64,000 nucleotides of DNA from Pseudomonas vanderleydeniana (GCF_014268755.2 NZ_CP077093.1:620001-684000), one strand, 5' to 3'. Counted from the first letter of the stretch, positions 8,053 to 17,766 are shown. Numbers and translations: made by a program. Notes: generated from the sequence alone by a model not told the origin.

Positions 8053-9753
8053 GTGACTGAGAATACCCAGAAACCTACCGCCACCTTTACCAAGCGCCGT
8101 GACGTCGAAATCCGTGCCGCCCGTGGCAACACGCTGACCGCCAAGAGCTGGCTGACCGAAGCGCCGCTGCGGATGCTGATGAACAACCTCGACCCACAAG
8201 TGGCCGAGAACCCCAAGGAACTGGTGGTCTACGGGGGTATTGGCCGGGCTGCGCGCAACTGGGAGTGCTACGACAAGATCGTCGAGAGCCTGACCCACCT
8301 GAATGACGACGAGACCCTGCTGGTCCAGTCCGGCAAGCCGGTCGGCGTGTTCAAGACCCACAGCAACGCCCCGCGCGTGCTGATCGCCAACTCCAACCTG
8401 GTGCCGCACTGGGCCACCTGGGAACACTTCAACGAACTGGATGCCAAGGGCCTGGCCATGTACGGCCAGATGACCGCCGGCAGCTGGATCTACATCGGCA
8501 GCCAGGGCATCGTCCAGGGCACCTATGAAACCTTCGTCGAAGCCGGCCGCCAGCACTACGACAACAACCTCAAGGGCCGTTGGGTACTGACCGCCGGCCT
8601 GGGTGGCATGGGTGGCGCTCAGCCACTGGCCGCAACCCTGGCCGGAGCCTGCTCGCTGAACATCGAATGCCAGCAGACCAGCATCGACTTCCGTCTCAAG
8701 ACCCGCTACGTCGACGAGCAGGCCAAGGACCTCGATGACGCCCTGGCCCGTATCGCCAAGTACACCGCCGAAGGCAAGGCGATCTCCATCGCCCTGTGTG
8801 GCAACGCCGCCGAGATCCTCCCGGAACTGGTCCGTCGCGGCGTGCGCCCGGACATGGTCACCGACCAGACCAGCGCCCACGACCCACTCAACGGCTACCT
8901 GCCAGCCGGCTGGACCTGGGAAGAGTACCGCGCCCGCGCGCTGACCGAACCGGCCGCCGTGGTGAAGGCCGCCAAGCAGTCGATGGCGGTGCACGTCAAG
9001 GCGATGCTGGCGTTCCAGAAACAAGGCATCCCGACCTTCGACTACGGCAACAACATCCGCCAGATGGCCCAGGAAGAGGGCGTCGAGAACGCCTTCGACT
9101 TCCCCGGCTTCGTACCGGCCTACATCCGTCCGCTGTTCTGCCGTGGTATCGGCCCGTTCCGCTGGGCGGCGCTGTCGGGTGATCCGCAGGACATCTTCAA
9201 GACCGACGCCAAGGTCAAGGAACTGATCCCGGACGACGCCCACCTGCACAACTGGCTGGACATGGCGCGCGAGCGCATCAGCTTCCAGGGCCTGCCGGCG
9301 CGTATCTGCTGGGTTGGCCTGGGCCTGCGCGCCAAGCTCGGCCTGGCATTCAACGAAATGGTCCGCAGCGGCGAGCTGTCGGCGCCGATCGTGATCGGTC
9401 GCGACCACCTGGACTCCGGCTCGGTGTCCAGTCCGAACCGTGAAACCGAGTCGATGCAGGACGGTTCCGATGCCGTTTCCGACTGGCCGCTGCTCAACGC
9501 TCTGCTCAACACCGCCAGCGGTGCGACCTGGGTCTCCCTGCACCACGGCGGCGGCGTCGGCATGGGCTTCTCGCAGCACTCGGGCATGGTGATCGTCTGC
9601 GACGGTACCGACGAGGCGGCCGCGCGTATCGCCCGTGTGCTGCACAACGACCCGGCGACCGGTGTCATGCGTCACGCCGATGCCGGCTACCAGATCGCGA
9701 TCGATTGCGCGAAGGAGCAGGGCCTGAACCTGCCGATGATCACCGGCAAATAA
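8053..9753 (+). CDS. hutU: Urocanate hydratase
   Basis: Urocanase adds water to urocanate to give 4-imidazolone-5-propionate using tightly bound NAD+ as an electrophile, step two of histidine breakdown. The 566-residue protein has the NAD-binding [19 protein letters not shown], the conserved [16 protein letters not shown] and the C-terminal [17 protein letters not shown]. The GTG start is chosen for AGAGGAG 7 bases upstream and the product start [12 protein letters not shown]; an upstream in-frame ATG at 7927 would add 42 residues with no family similarity. It is first gene of the long plus-strand hut series and is preceded by the sigma-54 promoter and HutC site. Confidence 0.97.
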   Translation: MTENTQKPTATFTKRRDVEIRAARGNTLTAKSWLTEAPLRMLMNNLDPQVAENPKELVVYGGIGRAARNWECYDKIVESLTHLNDDETLLVQSGKPVGVFKTHSNAPRVLIANSNLVPHWATWEHFNELDAKGLAMYGQMTAGSWIYIGSQGIVQGTYETFVEAGRQHYDNNLKGRWVLTAGLGGMGGAQPLAATLAGACSLNIECQQTSIDFRLKTRYVDEQAKDLDDALARIAKYTAEGKAISIALCGNAAEILPELVRRGVRPDMVTDQTSAHDPLNGYLPAGWTWEEYRARALTEPAAVVKAAKQSMAVHVKAMLAFQKQGIPTFDYGNNIRQMAQEEGVENAFDFPGFVPAYIRPLFCRGIGPFRWAALSGDPQDIFKTDAKVKELIPDDAHLHNWLDMARERISFQGLPARICWVGLGLRAKLGLAFNEMVRSGELSAPIVIGRDHLDSGSVSSPNRETESMQDGSDAVSDWPLLNALLNTASGATWVSLHHGGGVGMGFSQHSGMVIVCDGTDEAAARIARVLHNDPATGVMRHADAGYQIAIDCAKEQGLNLPMITGK

Positions 9754-9787
9754 GGTCGTGCGGGGGACGCCGCATGGCGTGCGTCCC

Positions 9788-9880
9788 CTGTAGGCGCCGG
9801 CTTGCTGGCGATAGCGGTGAATCAGTCAGCAGATGCGTTGCCTGACACGGCGCTATCGCCAGCGAGCCGGCTCCTACAGG
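9788..9880. repeat. REPIN, GCCGGCTTGCTGGCGATAGC type
   Basis: TGTAGGCGCCGGCTTGCTGG at the left and CCAGCGAGCCGGCTCCTACA at the right form an inverted pair, with internal GCGATAGCG/CGCTATCGC also pairing. It lies between hutU and hutTu. A further stem GGGGACGC/GCGTCCCC (9763-9770, 9781-9788) precedes it. Together they may attenuate or process the transcript between these genes. Confidence 0.8.
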
Positions 9881-9913
9881 GAGGCGTTTTTTGCAAGTGA
9901 TGCCTGAACACCG

Positions 9914-9921
9914 AAAAACAA
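9914..9921 (+). promoter_or_regulatory. Candidate Hfq/Crc (catabolite activity) motif before hutTu
   Basis: AAAAACAA fits the AAnAAnAA motif bound by Hfq with Crc in Pseudomonas catabolite repression. It lies 22 bases before the hutTu ATG and just upstream of AGAGG, where binding would hinder ribosome access. Confidence 0.45.
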
Positions 9922-9943
9922 TCCATCAGAGGTTGAACGATAA

Positions 9944-11416
9944 ATGGCTGGTTCGAATGATCGTGCAAGCAACAAACCGTTGATCGAAAGGCGTTCGATC
10001 GACTACATCCCGGAAGCGGAAAGACACGGTCGTCTACTCAGCCAGTTCACCCTGTGGCTGGGCGCCAACCTGCAGATCACCGCGATCGTCACCGGTGCGC
10101 TGGCGGTGGTGCTCGGCGGCGACGTGTACTGGTCGCTGGTCGGCCTGCTGCTCGGGCAACTGCTCGGCGGCGGGGTGATGGCGCTGCATGCTGCGCAGGG
10201 GCCGCAGCTCGGCTTGCCGCAGATGATTTCCAGCCGCGTACAGTTCGGTGTCTACGGTGCGGTGATCCCGCTGGTGCTGGTGTGCCTGATGTACATCGGT
10301 TTCTCGGCCAGCGGTTCGCTGCTGGCGGGGCAGGCGGTGGCGCAGTTGCTGCACGTCGAGGACTGGGTCGGCATCGTGCTGTTCGCCGCCTCGATCCTGG
10401 TCTTCACCATCTTCGGCTACCGGGTGATCCACGGCATCGGCCGGGTCGCCAGCGTGCTGGGGGTGATCGCCTTCATCTACCTGTTCTACAAGCTGCTGGC
10501 GGGCAACGACGTTTCCGCGTTGCTGGCCAACAAGCATTTCTCCCTGGCGAGTTTCCTGCTGGCGGTGTCGCTGTCGGCGTCCTGGCAGATCGCGTTCGGC
10601 CCCTACGTGGCGGACTACTCGCGCTACCTGCCGCGCAGCACTTCGGCGTCGAAAACCTTCTGGGCGGTGGGCCTGGGTTCGGTGATCGGCTCGCAGGCAT
10701 CGATGGTCTTCGGCGTGTTCGCGGCGGCCCTGGCCGGTTCGCAGTTCGCCCACCACGAGGTGTCGTTCATCGTCGGCCTCGGTGGCACCGGCGTGATCGC
10801 CGCGGCGCTGTACTTCGCCGTGGCCTTCGGCAAGGTCACCGTGACCACGCTCAATGCCTACGGCAGCTTCATGTCGATCGCCACCATCATCAGCGGCTTT
10901 CGCGGCAACCGGCACATCGGCAGCGGCGTGCGCCTGCTGTACATCTTCATCATGGTCAGCCTCGCGGCGGCCCTGGCGCTGCTCGGCAAGGACTCGTTCC
11001 TCAAGGAGTTCTCCGCGTTCATCCTGTTCCTGCTGGCGTTCTTCACACCGTGGAGCGCGATCAACCTGGTGGACTTCTATTGCATCACCAAGGAGCGCTA
11101 CGACATTCCCGCGTTGTCCGACCCCGATGGCCGCTATGGGCGCTGGAACATCATGGGCATCAGCATCTATGTGTTCGGCGTGCTGATCCAGATGCCGTTC
11201 ATCTCCACGCATTTCTATACCGGCCCCCTGGTGGCGAGCCTGGGCGATACCGATATCTCCTGGATCATCGGCCTGGTGGTGCCGGCGGCGCTGTACTACT
11301 TCGCGGCGAAGAAGTGGCACGGCGCGGTTCCTGATCGTTTGATCCTGCCGCCAGAGCAGGGCGAGGTCGCAGTACCCAAGGCCAGTGGTCGGGCCCAGCC
11401 GTCGTCGGCTGCCTGA
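9944..11416 (+). CDS. hutTu: NCS1-family permease, probable urocanate transporter
   Basis: A 490-residue integral membrane protein of the cytosine/purine/allantoin (NCS1, CodB-like) permease family with about 12 hydrophobic segments. Family features include WLGANLQITAIVTGAL, the GLPQMISSRVQFG stretch and WSAINLVDFYCI. In P. fluorescens the gene at this place in the hut locus has been named hutTu for urocanate uptake. Here specificity is inferred from position, directly after hutU and before the histidine ABC genes. An AGAGG lies 11 bases before the ATG. It could alternatively carry another imidazole or pyrimidine compound. The name rests on my recollection of the SBW25 locus. Confidence 0.82.
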   Translation: MAGSNDRASNKPLIERRSIDYIPEAERHGRLLSQFTLWLGANLQITAIVTGALAVVLGGDVYWSLVGLLLGQLLGGGVMALHAAQGPQLGLPQMISSRVQFGVYGAVIPLVLVCLMYIGFSASGSLLAGQAVAQLLHVEDWVGIVLFAASILVFTIFGYRVIHGIGRVASVLGVIAFIYLFYKLLAGNDVSALLANKHFSLASFLLAVSLSASWQIAFGPYVADYSRYLPRSTSASKTFWAVGLGSVIGSQASMVFGVFAAALAGSQFAHHEVSFIVGLGGTGVIAAALYFAVAFGKVTVTTLNAYGSFMSIATIISGFRGNRHIGSGVRLLYIFIMVSLAAALALLGKDSFLKEFSAFILFLLAFFTPWSAINLVDFYCITKERYDIPALSDPDGRYGRWNIMGISIYVFGVLIQMPFISTHFYTGPLVASLGDTDISWIIGLVVPAALYYFAAKKWHGAVPDRLILPPEQGEVAVPKASGRAQPSSAA

Positions 11417-11522
11417 ACCCCGAGCCTGCCTGCAAGACGTGGACAGGGCCCGCATGCGGGCCAACCCGGGCCGGATGCCTCTTGACTGCCGTTAACCCAT
11501 TCATGATTAGGAGCGTCACATA

Positions 11523-12491
11523 ATGAAAATGAAAAAGACCCTGCTGACCACGGCGTTGTCCCTCGGCCTGTTGACCGCTGCTGGCGCGAGCCAGGCCGCC
11601 GGCTGGTGCGAGTCGGGCAAGCCGGTGAAGTTCGCGGGCCTCAATTGGGAAAGCGGCATGTTGCTGACCGACGTCCTGCAGTTCGTCCTGGAAAAGGGCT
11701 ACGACTGCAAGACCGACAGCCTGCCGGGCAACTCCATCACCATGGAGAACGCCCTGAGCACCAACGATATCCAGGTCTTCGCCGAGGAGTGGGTTGGCCG
11801 CAGCGAGGTCTGGAACAAGGCCGAGAAGGCCGGCAAGGTGGTCGGCGTCGGTGCACCGGTGGTCGGCGCGATCGAAGGCTGGTACGTGCCGCGTTATGTG
11901 GTCGAGGGTGATGCCAAGCGCAAGCTGGAGGCCAAGGCGCCGAACCTGAAGAACATCGCCGACCTGGCCCAGTACGCCTCGGTGTTCAAGGATCCGGAAG
12001 AGCCGGGCAAGGGCCGTTTCTACAACTGCCCGGCCGGCTGGACCTGCGAGCTGGACAACAGCGAGATGCTCAAGAGCTACGGCCTGGAAAACGCCTACAC
12101 CAACTTCCGTCCCGGCACCGGGCCGGCTCTGGATGCCGCAGTGCTGTCGAGCTACAAGCGTGGCGAGCCGATCCTGTTCTACTACTGGTCGCCGACGCCG
12201 CTGATGGGTCAGGTCGACCTGATCAAACTGGACGAGAAGCCGGGTGTCGACAAGAGTGTGAGCATCAAGGTCGGTCTGTCCAAGACCTTCCACGATGAAG
12301 CACCTGAGCTGGTGGCCGTGCTGGAGAAGGCCAACCTGCCGATCGACCTGCTCAACCAGAACCTGGGACGCATGACCAAGGAGCGGATCGAGTCGCCGAA
12401 GCTGGCGAAAATCTTCCTCAAGGAACACCCTGAGGTTTGGCAGGCCTGGGTCAGCGCTGACGCTGCCAAGAAAATCAACGCGGCTCTGTAG
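11523..12491 (+). CDS. hutX: Histidine ABC transporter, periplasmic binding protein
   Basis: A 322-residue OpuAC/ProX-type solute-binding protein. The Sec signal peptide MKMKKTLLTTALSLGLLTAAGASQA is probably cleaved after SQA. The mature part carries GWCESGKPVKFAGLNWESGM and the quaternary-amine-family WVGRSEVW and ILFYYWSPTPLMGQVDL. Together with HutW and HutV it forms an importer related to glycine-betaine systems, which in pseudomonads and rhizobia serves histidine uptake. TAGGAGCG precedes the ATG by about 8 bases. Substrate assignment is by cluster context; betaine or proline are the alternatives. Confidence 0.88.
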   Translation: MKMKKTLLTTALSLGLLTAAGASQAAGWCESGKPVKFAGLNWESGMLLTDVLQFVLEKGYDCKTDSLPGNSITMENALSTNDIQVFAEEWVGRSEVWNKAEKAGKVVGVGAPVVGAIEGWYVPRYVVEGDAKRKLEAKAPNLKNIADLAQYASVFKDPEEPGKGRFYNCPAGWTCELDNSEMLKSYGLENAYTNFRPGTGPALDAAVLSSYKRGEPILFYYWSPTPLMGQVDLIKLDEKPGVDKSVSIKVGLSKTFHDEAPELVAVLEKANLPIDLLNQNLGRMTKERIESPKLAKIFLKEHPEVWQAWVSADAAKKINAAL

Positions 12492-12557
12492 GTCGATTCC
12501 TCCCGGCTAGCCGAGAGGCTGGCCGGGACGCTACATCCACTTGATCGAGAGTTTCCA

Positions 12558-13409
12558 ATGTTTCCCGAGAATTTCACGTTTTCCATCGCCGACTGGGTCA
12601 ACGGTTGGGTCGATGCACTGGTGACCAACTATGGCGATGTGTTCCGGCACATCTCCGACACCCTGCTGTGGGCCATCGTCAACCTCGAGAGCCTGCTGCG
12701 CCTGGTGCCGTGGTGGCTGATGCTGGCCATCGTCGGCGGTATCGCCTGGCACGCCACCCGCAAGCTGGTCAGCACCGCGGTGATCGTCGGCCTGCTGTTC
12801 CTGGTCGGCGCCGTCGGCCTGTGGGACAAGCTGATGCAGACCCTGGCGCTGATGCTGGTGGCGACGCTGATCTCGGTGCTGATCGGGATCCCGCTGGGCA
12901 TCCTGTCGGCGCGCAGCAACCGCCTGCGCTCGGTGCTGATGCCGCTGCTGGACATCATGCAGACCATGCCCAGCTTCGTGTACCTGATCCCGGTGCTGAT
13001 GCTGTTCGGCCTGGGCAAGGTCCCGGCGATCTTCGCCACGGTGATCTACGCCGCGCCGCCGCTGATCCGCCTGACCGACCTGGGTATCCGCCAGGTGGAC
13101 GGCGAGGTGATGGAAGCGATCAACGCCTTCGGTGCCAACCGCTGGCAGCAATTGTTCGGCGTGCAGCTGCCGCTGGCCCTGCCGAGCATCATGGCCGGGA
13201 TCAACCAGACCACCATGATGGCCCTGTCGATGGTGGTGATCGCCTCGATGATCGGTGCCCGTGGCCTGGGCGAAGACGTGCTGGTCGGCATCCAGACCCT
13301 GAACGTCGGGCGTGGCCTCGAGGCGGGCCTGGCCATCGTGATTCTCGCCGTGGTCATCGACCGCATTACCCAGGCCTATGGTCGTCCGCGCCATGAGGTG
13401 AGCAAATGA
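12558..13409 (+). CDS. hutW: Histidine ABC transporter, permease
   Basis: A 283-residue inner-membrane permease of the ProW/OpuAB type with about six to seven membrane segments. The cytoplasmic coupling loop, which contacts the ATPase, is visible as EAINAFGANRWQQLFGVQLP. Other family stretches are SVLIGIPLGILSARSNRLRS and MIGARGLGEDVL. It follows hutX by 66 bases and overlaps hutV by 4 bases (ATGA), so permease and ATPase are translationally coupled in the expected stoichiometric unit. Confidence 0.9.
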   Translation: MFPENFTFSIADWVNGWVDALVTNYGDVFRHISDTLLWAIVNLESLLRLVPWWLMLAIVGGIAWHATRKLVSTAVIVGLLFLVGAVGLWDKLMQTLALMLVATLISVLIGIPLGILSARSNRLRSVLMPLLDIMQTMPSFVYLIPVLMLFGLGKVPAIFATVIYAAPPLIRLTDLGIRQVDGEVMEAINAFGANRWQQLFGVQLPLALPSIMAGINQTTMMALSMVVIASMIGARGLGEDVLVGIQTLNVGRGLEAGLAIVILAVVIDRITQAYGRPRHEVSK

Positions 13410-14236
13410 CTGATTCCATCGTCAGCAAGATCGAAGTCAAGAACGTCTTCAAGATCTTCGGTGCGCGCTCCAATGATGCGCTGAACCTGATCCGCCAGGG
13501 CAAGACCAAGGACCAGGTGCTGGCCGAGACCGGCTGCGTGGTCGGGGTCAACGATTTGTCGCTGAGCATCGGCACCGGCGAGATCTTCGTGATCATGGGC
13601 CTGTCGGGTTCCGGCAAGTCGACCCTGGTGCGCCATTTCAACCGCCTGATCGATCCCACCAGCGGCGCGATCCTGGTCGACGGCGTGGACATCCTGCAGC
13701 ACGACATGGACGCCCTGCGCGAATTCCGTCGGCACAAGATCAGCATGGTGTTCCAGAGCTTCGGCCTGCTGCCCCACAAGACCGTGCTGGAGAACGTCGC
13801 CTACGGCCTCAAGGTCCGTGGCGAGAGCAAGCAGCTGTGTGTCGAACGTTCGCTGCACTGGATCAACACCGTGGGCCTCAAGGGCTACGAGAACAAGTAC
13901 CCGCACCAGCTGTCGGGCGGCATGCGCCAGCGCGTCGGCCTGGCCCGGGCCCTGGCGGCAGACACCGACATCATCCTGATGGACGAGGCCTTCAGCGCCC
14001 TCGACCCGCTGATCCGCGCCGAGATGCAGGACCAGTTGCTCGAGCTGCAGAAAACCCTGCACAAGACCATCGTGTTCATTACCCATGACCTCGACGAGGC
14101 GGTGCGCATCGGCAACCGCATTGCGATTCTCAAGGATGGCCGGCTGATCCAGGTCGGTACGCCGCGGGAAATCCTGCATTCGCCGGCGGATGAGTACGTG
14201 GACCGGTTCGTCCAGCGGCGGGCGGCGACCGTATGA
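13406..14236 (+). CDS. hutV: Histidine ABC transporter, ATP-binding protein
   Basis: A 276-residue ProV-type ATPase. Walker A GLSGSGKST is at residues 65-73, the Q-loop in MVFQSFGLLPH, the ABC signature LSGGMRQRVGLARAL, Walker B IILMDEAFSALDP and the switch histidine in FITHDLDEA. Betaine ProV and OpuAA proteins usually carry C-terminal CBS domains for ionic-strength sensing. This one ends soon after the ATPase core (FVQRRAATV), which fits a metabolic rather than osmotic importer. It is the last gene of hutXWV; a REPIN lies between it and hutH1. Confidence 0.92.
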   Translation: MTDSIVSKIEVKNVFKIFGARSNDALNLIRQGKTKDQVLAETGCVVGVNDLSLSIGTGEIFVIMGLSGSGKSTLVRHFNRLIDPTSGAILVDGVDILQHDMDALREFRRHKISMVFQSFGLLPHKTVLENVAYGLKVRGESKQLCVERSLHWINTVGLKGYENKYPHQLSGGMRQRVGLARALAADTDIILMDEAFSALDPLIRAEMQDQLLELQKTLHKTIVFITHDLDEAVRIGNRIAILKDGRLIQVGTPREILHSPADEYVDRFVQRRAATV

Positions 14237-14255
14237 GACGAGCCTTGTGGCTGGC

Positions 14256-14381
14256 TTGTGGCGAGGGGGCTTGCCCCCGCTGGGCTGCGTCGCAGCCCCA
14301 GGGTCTGTCGCCGGGCTAAATTCGTCTGGCGGTTTTGCGACCGCTTCGCGCTCGAACGGGGGCAAGCCCCCTCGCCACAAG
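14256..14381. repeat. REPIN between hutV and hutH1
   Basis: TTGTGGCGAGGGGGCTTGCC at the left and GGCAAGCCCCCTCGCCACAA at the right are perfect inverted copies (GAGGGGGC variant of the REP core). The middle also pairs through GCTGCGTCGCAGC. It ends 33 bases before the hutH1 start, separating the transporter module from the enzyme module. Confidence 0.88.
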
Positions 14382-14413
14382 TGTCAACCACCGGAATTTG
14401 TATGAGGCTTCAG

Positions 14414-15937
14414 ATGTCCCAGGCTGAAAGAATGGTTATCGCCGATGCGCCGATGCGCTGGCAGGATGTGGTCGCGGTCGCCCGCCATGGTGCCCGGCTG
14501 GAGCTGGCGCCGCAGGCCTGGGCGCGGATCGACAATGCCCAGGCGATCGTCCAGCGCATCGTTGTCAGTGGCGAGCGTGCCTATGGCATCAATACTGGCC
14601 TGGGCGCGCTGTCCAATGTGTCGCTGTCCGGCGAGCAACTGAGCCAGCTGTCGCGCAACACCCTGCTCAGCCACGCCTGTGGCGTTGGTGCGCCCCTGTC
14701 TGACGAACAGACCCGGGCGATCATCTGCGCGGCGGTCATCAACTACAGCCAGGGCAAGTCCGGCCTGCATCGCCAGGTGGTCGAGGCGCTGCTGGCGCTG
14801 CTCAACCATGGCATCACACCGCAGGTGCCGTCCCAGGGTTCGGTCGGCTACCTGACCCACATGGCCCATGTTGGCGTGGCCCTGCTCGGGGTCGGCCAGG
14901 TCAGCTATCGTGGCCGGATCGTCTCCGCCGGGCAGGCCCTGGCCGAGGAAGGCCTGCAGCCGGTGGTGCTGGGCGCCAAGGACGGGTTGTGCCTGGTCAA
15001 CGGCACGCCGTGCATGACCGGTCTCAGTTGCCTGGCCCTGGCTGACGCCAACCGCCTGGTGCAATGGGCCGACGTGACCGCGGCGATGAGCTTCGAGGCC
15101 CAGCGTGGCCAGATCGCCGCCTTCGATGCCGAAATCATCGCGCTCAAGCCGCACCCGGGCATGCAACAGGTCGGCAGCAACCTGCGCGACCTGCTCGACG
15201 GCAGCGAGGTGATTGCCGCGAGCAAGGGCATCCGTACCCAGGACGCCCTGAGCATTCGTTCGATCCCGCAGGTGCACGGTGCGGCTCGCGACCAGTTGGC
15301 CCACGCCACCCGGCAGGTCGAGATCGAGCTCAACGGCTGCACCGACAACCCGCTGTTGCTGGGCACGCCGGACGACTTCCGGGTGATGTCGCAGGCCAAC
15401 CCCCACGGCCAGTCGGTCGCCATGGCGGCGGACCTGCTGGCGATCGCCATGGCGGAGCTCGGCTCGATCGCCGAGCGGCGTCTTGACCGCCTGATCAACC
15501 CGCACGTCAGCGGCCTGCCGGCGTTCCTGGTCAGCCAGCCGGGCGTCAACTCGGGAATGATGATCGTGCAGTACGTCGCTGCGTCCCTCTGTGCGCAGAA
15601 CCGCCAGTTGGCACAACCGGCAGTGCTCGACAACTACGTCACCTCGGGGCTGCAGGAAGATCACCTGAGCCTGGGCACCAACGCCGCGTTGAAATTGCAC
15701 CAGGTCCTGGAGAACGGCACGCAGATCCTCGCCATCGAGTACCTGCTGGCGGCCCAGGCCTTCGAATTCCTCAAGGAACAACGCTTCGGCGCCGGTACGG
15801 ACGTCGCCTGGAAGCTGTTGCGCGAGCACGTGCCGGCCTATGACCAGGATCGCTGGCTGGCGCCGGATATCGCCAGTGCGGCGGCGTTATTGCGCGCACC
15901 GACGCTGTTGGCCGAACGATTGCCGAACCTGAACTGA
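14414..15937 (+). CDS. hutH1: Histidase-family protein lacking the MIO triad
   Basis: A full-length (507 residues) member of the histidine/phenylalanine ammonia-lyase family. Active lyases form the MIO electrophile from Ala-Ser-Gly in [14 protein letters not shown]. Here the same place reads GSVGYLTHMAH (GSVG at residues 142-145, Y146), three residues shorter with no ASG. Compared with P. putida HAL, Tyr280 is Leu (L279, in TQDALSIR) and Phe329 is Pro (P330, in NPHGQSVA). Tyr53 (AYGINTG), His83 (LLSHACGVG), Asn195 (LVNGTP), Gln277, Arg283 and Glu414 (QEDH) equivalents are kept. The ATG at 14414 has GAGG 5 bases upstream. Classical histidase activity is unlikely; a regulatory subunit for HutH2 or a different reaction is possible. 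The hutH1 name follows position. Confidence 0.85.
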   Translation: MSQAERMVIADAPMRWQDVVAVARHGARLELAPQAWARIDNAQAIVQRIVVSGERAYGINTGLGALSNVSLSGEQLSQLSRNTLLSHACGVGAPLSDEQTRAIICAAVINYSQGKSGLHRQVVEALLALLNHGITPQVPSQGSVGYLTHMAHVGVALLGVGQVSYRGRIVSAGQALAEEGLQPVVLGAKDGLCLVNGTPCMTGLSCLALADANRLVQWADVTAAMSFEAQRGQIAAFDAEIIALKPHPGMQQVGSNLRDLLDGSEVIAASKGIRTQDALSIRSIPQVHGAARDQLAHATRQVEIELNGCTDNPLLLGTPDDFRVMSQANPHGQSVAMAADLLAIAMAELGSIAERRLDRLINPHVSGLPAFLVSQPGVNSGMMIVQYVAASLCAQNRQLAQPAVLDNYVTSGLQEDHLSLGTNAALKLHQVLENGTQILAIEYLLAAQAFEFLKEQRFGAGTDVAWKLLREHVPAYDQDRWLAPDIASAAALLRAPTLLAERLPNLN

Positions 15938-16055
15938 TTCAAACAAAGATAGCCAGCGTGCCAAGGCGCCATCCGCCCAAAAAGCGGACAGCGACGGATA
16001 ACGGAAGCTTCCGGAGCGACTGGCAGTTGATAACACTCTCAAAAGGAGCATGAAT

Positions 16056-17588
16056 GTGACTGCATTGAACCTTATTCCCGGCCAGCTGACCCTGGCGCAA
16101 CTGCGTGCCGTGTACCAGCAGCCGGTACAACTGAGCCTGGACGCCAGCGCTTCGGCGCCGATCGACGCCAGCGTCGCCTGCGTCGAGCAGATCCTCGCCG
16201 AGAACCGCACCGCCTACGGCATCAACACCGGATTCGGCCTGCTGGCCTCGACCCGCATCGCCAGCGCCGACCTGGAAAACCTCCAGCGTTCGCTGGTGTT
16301 GTCCCATGCCGCTGGCGTCGGCGCGCCGATCAGCGATGACCTGGTGCGCCTGATCATGGTGCTCAAGGTCAACAGCCTCAGCCGCGGCTTCTCCGGCATT
16401 CGCCGGCAGGTGATCGATGCGTTGATCGCGCTGATCAATGCCGAGGTCTACCCGCATATCCCGCTGAAGGGCTCGGTCGGTGCCTCCGGCGACCTGGCGC
16501 CATTGGCGCACATGTCGCTGGTGCTGCTTGGCGAAGGCAAGGCCCGCTACAAGGGCCAGTGGCTGGATGCACCGGCCGCGCTCAAGCAGGCAGGCCTCAA
16601 GCCACTGACCCTGGCGGCGAAAGAGGGTCTGGCGCTGCTCAACGGCACCCAGGTGTCCACGGCGTTCGCCTTGCGTGGCCTGTTCGAGGGCGAGGACCTG
16701 TTCGCCGGGGCGCTGGTCGCCGGTGGCCTGACCGTCGAGGCGGTGCTGGGTTCGCGTTCGCCGTTCGATGCCCGTATCCATGAAGCACGTGGCCAGCGCG
16801 GCCAGATCGACGCGGCGGCCAGCTATCGCCATCTGCTCGGTGAGCGCAGCGAAGTGTCCGATTCGCACCAGAACTGCGAAAAGGTCCAGGACCCTTACTC
16901 CCTGCGCTGCCAGCCGCAGGTCATGGGCGCCTGCCTGACTCAGTTCCGCCAGGCGGCCGAAGTGCTGGTGGTGGAGGCCAACGCCGTGTCCGACAACCCG
17001 CTGGTGTTCGCCGCCCAGGGTGACGTGATCTCCGGTGGCAACTTCCACGCCGAGCCGGTGGCCATGGCCGCCGACAACATGGCCCTGGCGATTGCCGAGA
17101 TCGGCTCGCTGAGCGAGCGCCGCATTTCGCTGATGATGGACAAGCACATGTCGCAGCTGCCGCCATTCCTGGTGGCCAACGGTGGCGTCAACTCCGGCTT
17201 CATGATCGCCCAGGTGACCGCCGCGGCCCTGGCCAGCGACAACAAGGCCCTGGCGCACCCGCACAGTGTCGACAGCCTGCCGACTTCGGCGAACCAGGAA
17301 GACCACGTGTCGATGGCGCCGGCAGCGGGCAAGCGCCTGTGGGAAATGGCCGAGAACACTCGCGGGATTCTCGCCGTCGAGTGGCTGGCCGCCTGCCAGG
17401 GCCTGGACCTGCGCAATGGCCTGAAGACCTCGCCGACCCTGGAAACCGCTCGCGCCACCTTGCGCGAAAAGGTCGCCTACTACGACAAGGACCGTTTCTT
17501 CGCCCCGGACATCGAGGCCGCCACCGAACTGCTGGCGTCGCGCTGCCTGACCGAGCTGGTTCCGGCGAAGTTGTTGCCGAGCCTGTAA
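16056..17588 (+). CDS. hutH2: Histidine ammonia-lyase
   Basis: Histidase removes ammonia from L-histidine to give urocanate, the first step of the pathway and the source of the HutC inducer. The 510-residue protein has the intact MIO triad A143-S144-G145 in [14 protein letters not shown] and the other active-site blocks [51 protein letters not shown] and NQEDHVSM. The GTG at 16056 is preferred to the ATG two codons earlier because AGGAG at 16044-16048 is 7 bases from the GTG but only 1 base from the ATG. That also gives the 510 residues usual for Pseudomonas histidase. This is the gene expected to supply histidase activity, in contrast to hutH1. Confidence 0.97.
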   Translation: MTALNLIPGQLTLAQLRAVYQQPVQLSLDASASAPIDASVACVEQILAENRTAYGINTGFGLLASTRIASADLENLQRSLVLSHAAGVGAPISDDLVRLIMVLKVNSLSRGFSGIRRQVIDALIALINAEVYPHIPLKGSVGASGDLAPLAHMSLVLLGEGKARYKGQWLDAPAALKQAGLKPLTLAAKEGLALLNGTQVSTAFALRGLFEGEDLFAGALVAGGLTVEAVLGSRSPFDARIHEARGQRGQIDAAASYRHLLGERSEVSDSHQNCEKVQDPYSLRCQPQVMGACLTQFRQAAEVLVVEANAVSDNPLVFAAQGDVISGGNFHAEPVAMAADNMALAIAEIGSLSERRISLMMDKHMSQLPPFLVANGGVNSGFMIAQVTAAALASDNKALAHPHSVDSLPTSANQEDHVSMAPAAGKRLWEMAENTRGILAVEWLAACQGLDLRNGLKTSPTLETARATLREKVAYYDKDRFFAPDIEAATELLASRCLTELVPAKLLPSL

Positions 17589-17631
17589 GCGTTACACAAG
17601 AACGGACTGATTTATTCGGCGGCAAGACCTT

Positions 17632-17766
17632 CTGTGGCGAGCGGGCTCGCCCGCGCTGGGGCGCGAAGCGGCCCTGAAGTCAGGCACCGCGTTACCCAGG
17701 TGGTAACGCGAGTGCTGATTTACGGCTGCTGCGCAGCCGAGCGTGGGCAAGCCCACTCGCCACACA
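17632..17766. repeat. REPIN between hutH2 and hutTh
   Basis: CTGTGGCGAGCGGGCTCGCC at the left and inverted GGGCAAGCCCACTCGCCACA at the right, with inner pairing GGTAACGCG/CGCGTTACC and GGCTGCTGCGCAGCC. It fills much of the 335-base gap between hutH2 and hutTh. The rest, 17767-17902, shows a pyrimidine-rich leader and no gene. Confidence 0.85.

Noticed and set aside
7942-9675. Long minus-strand open frame across hutU
   Set aside because: Antisense shadow of urocanase; low-complexity translation and no ribosome site.
14414-15937. hutH1 as a decaying pseudogene
   Set aside because: The frame is intact over full family length, most active-site residues outside the MIO loop remain and there is a good ribosome site, so a maintained function is likelier than decay.
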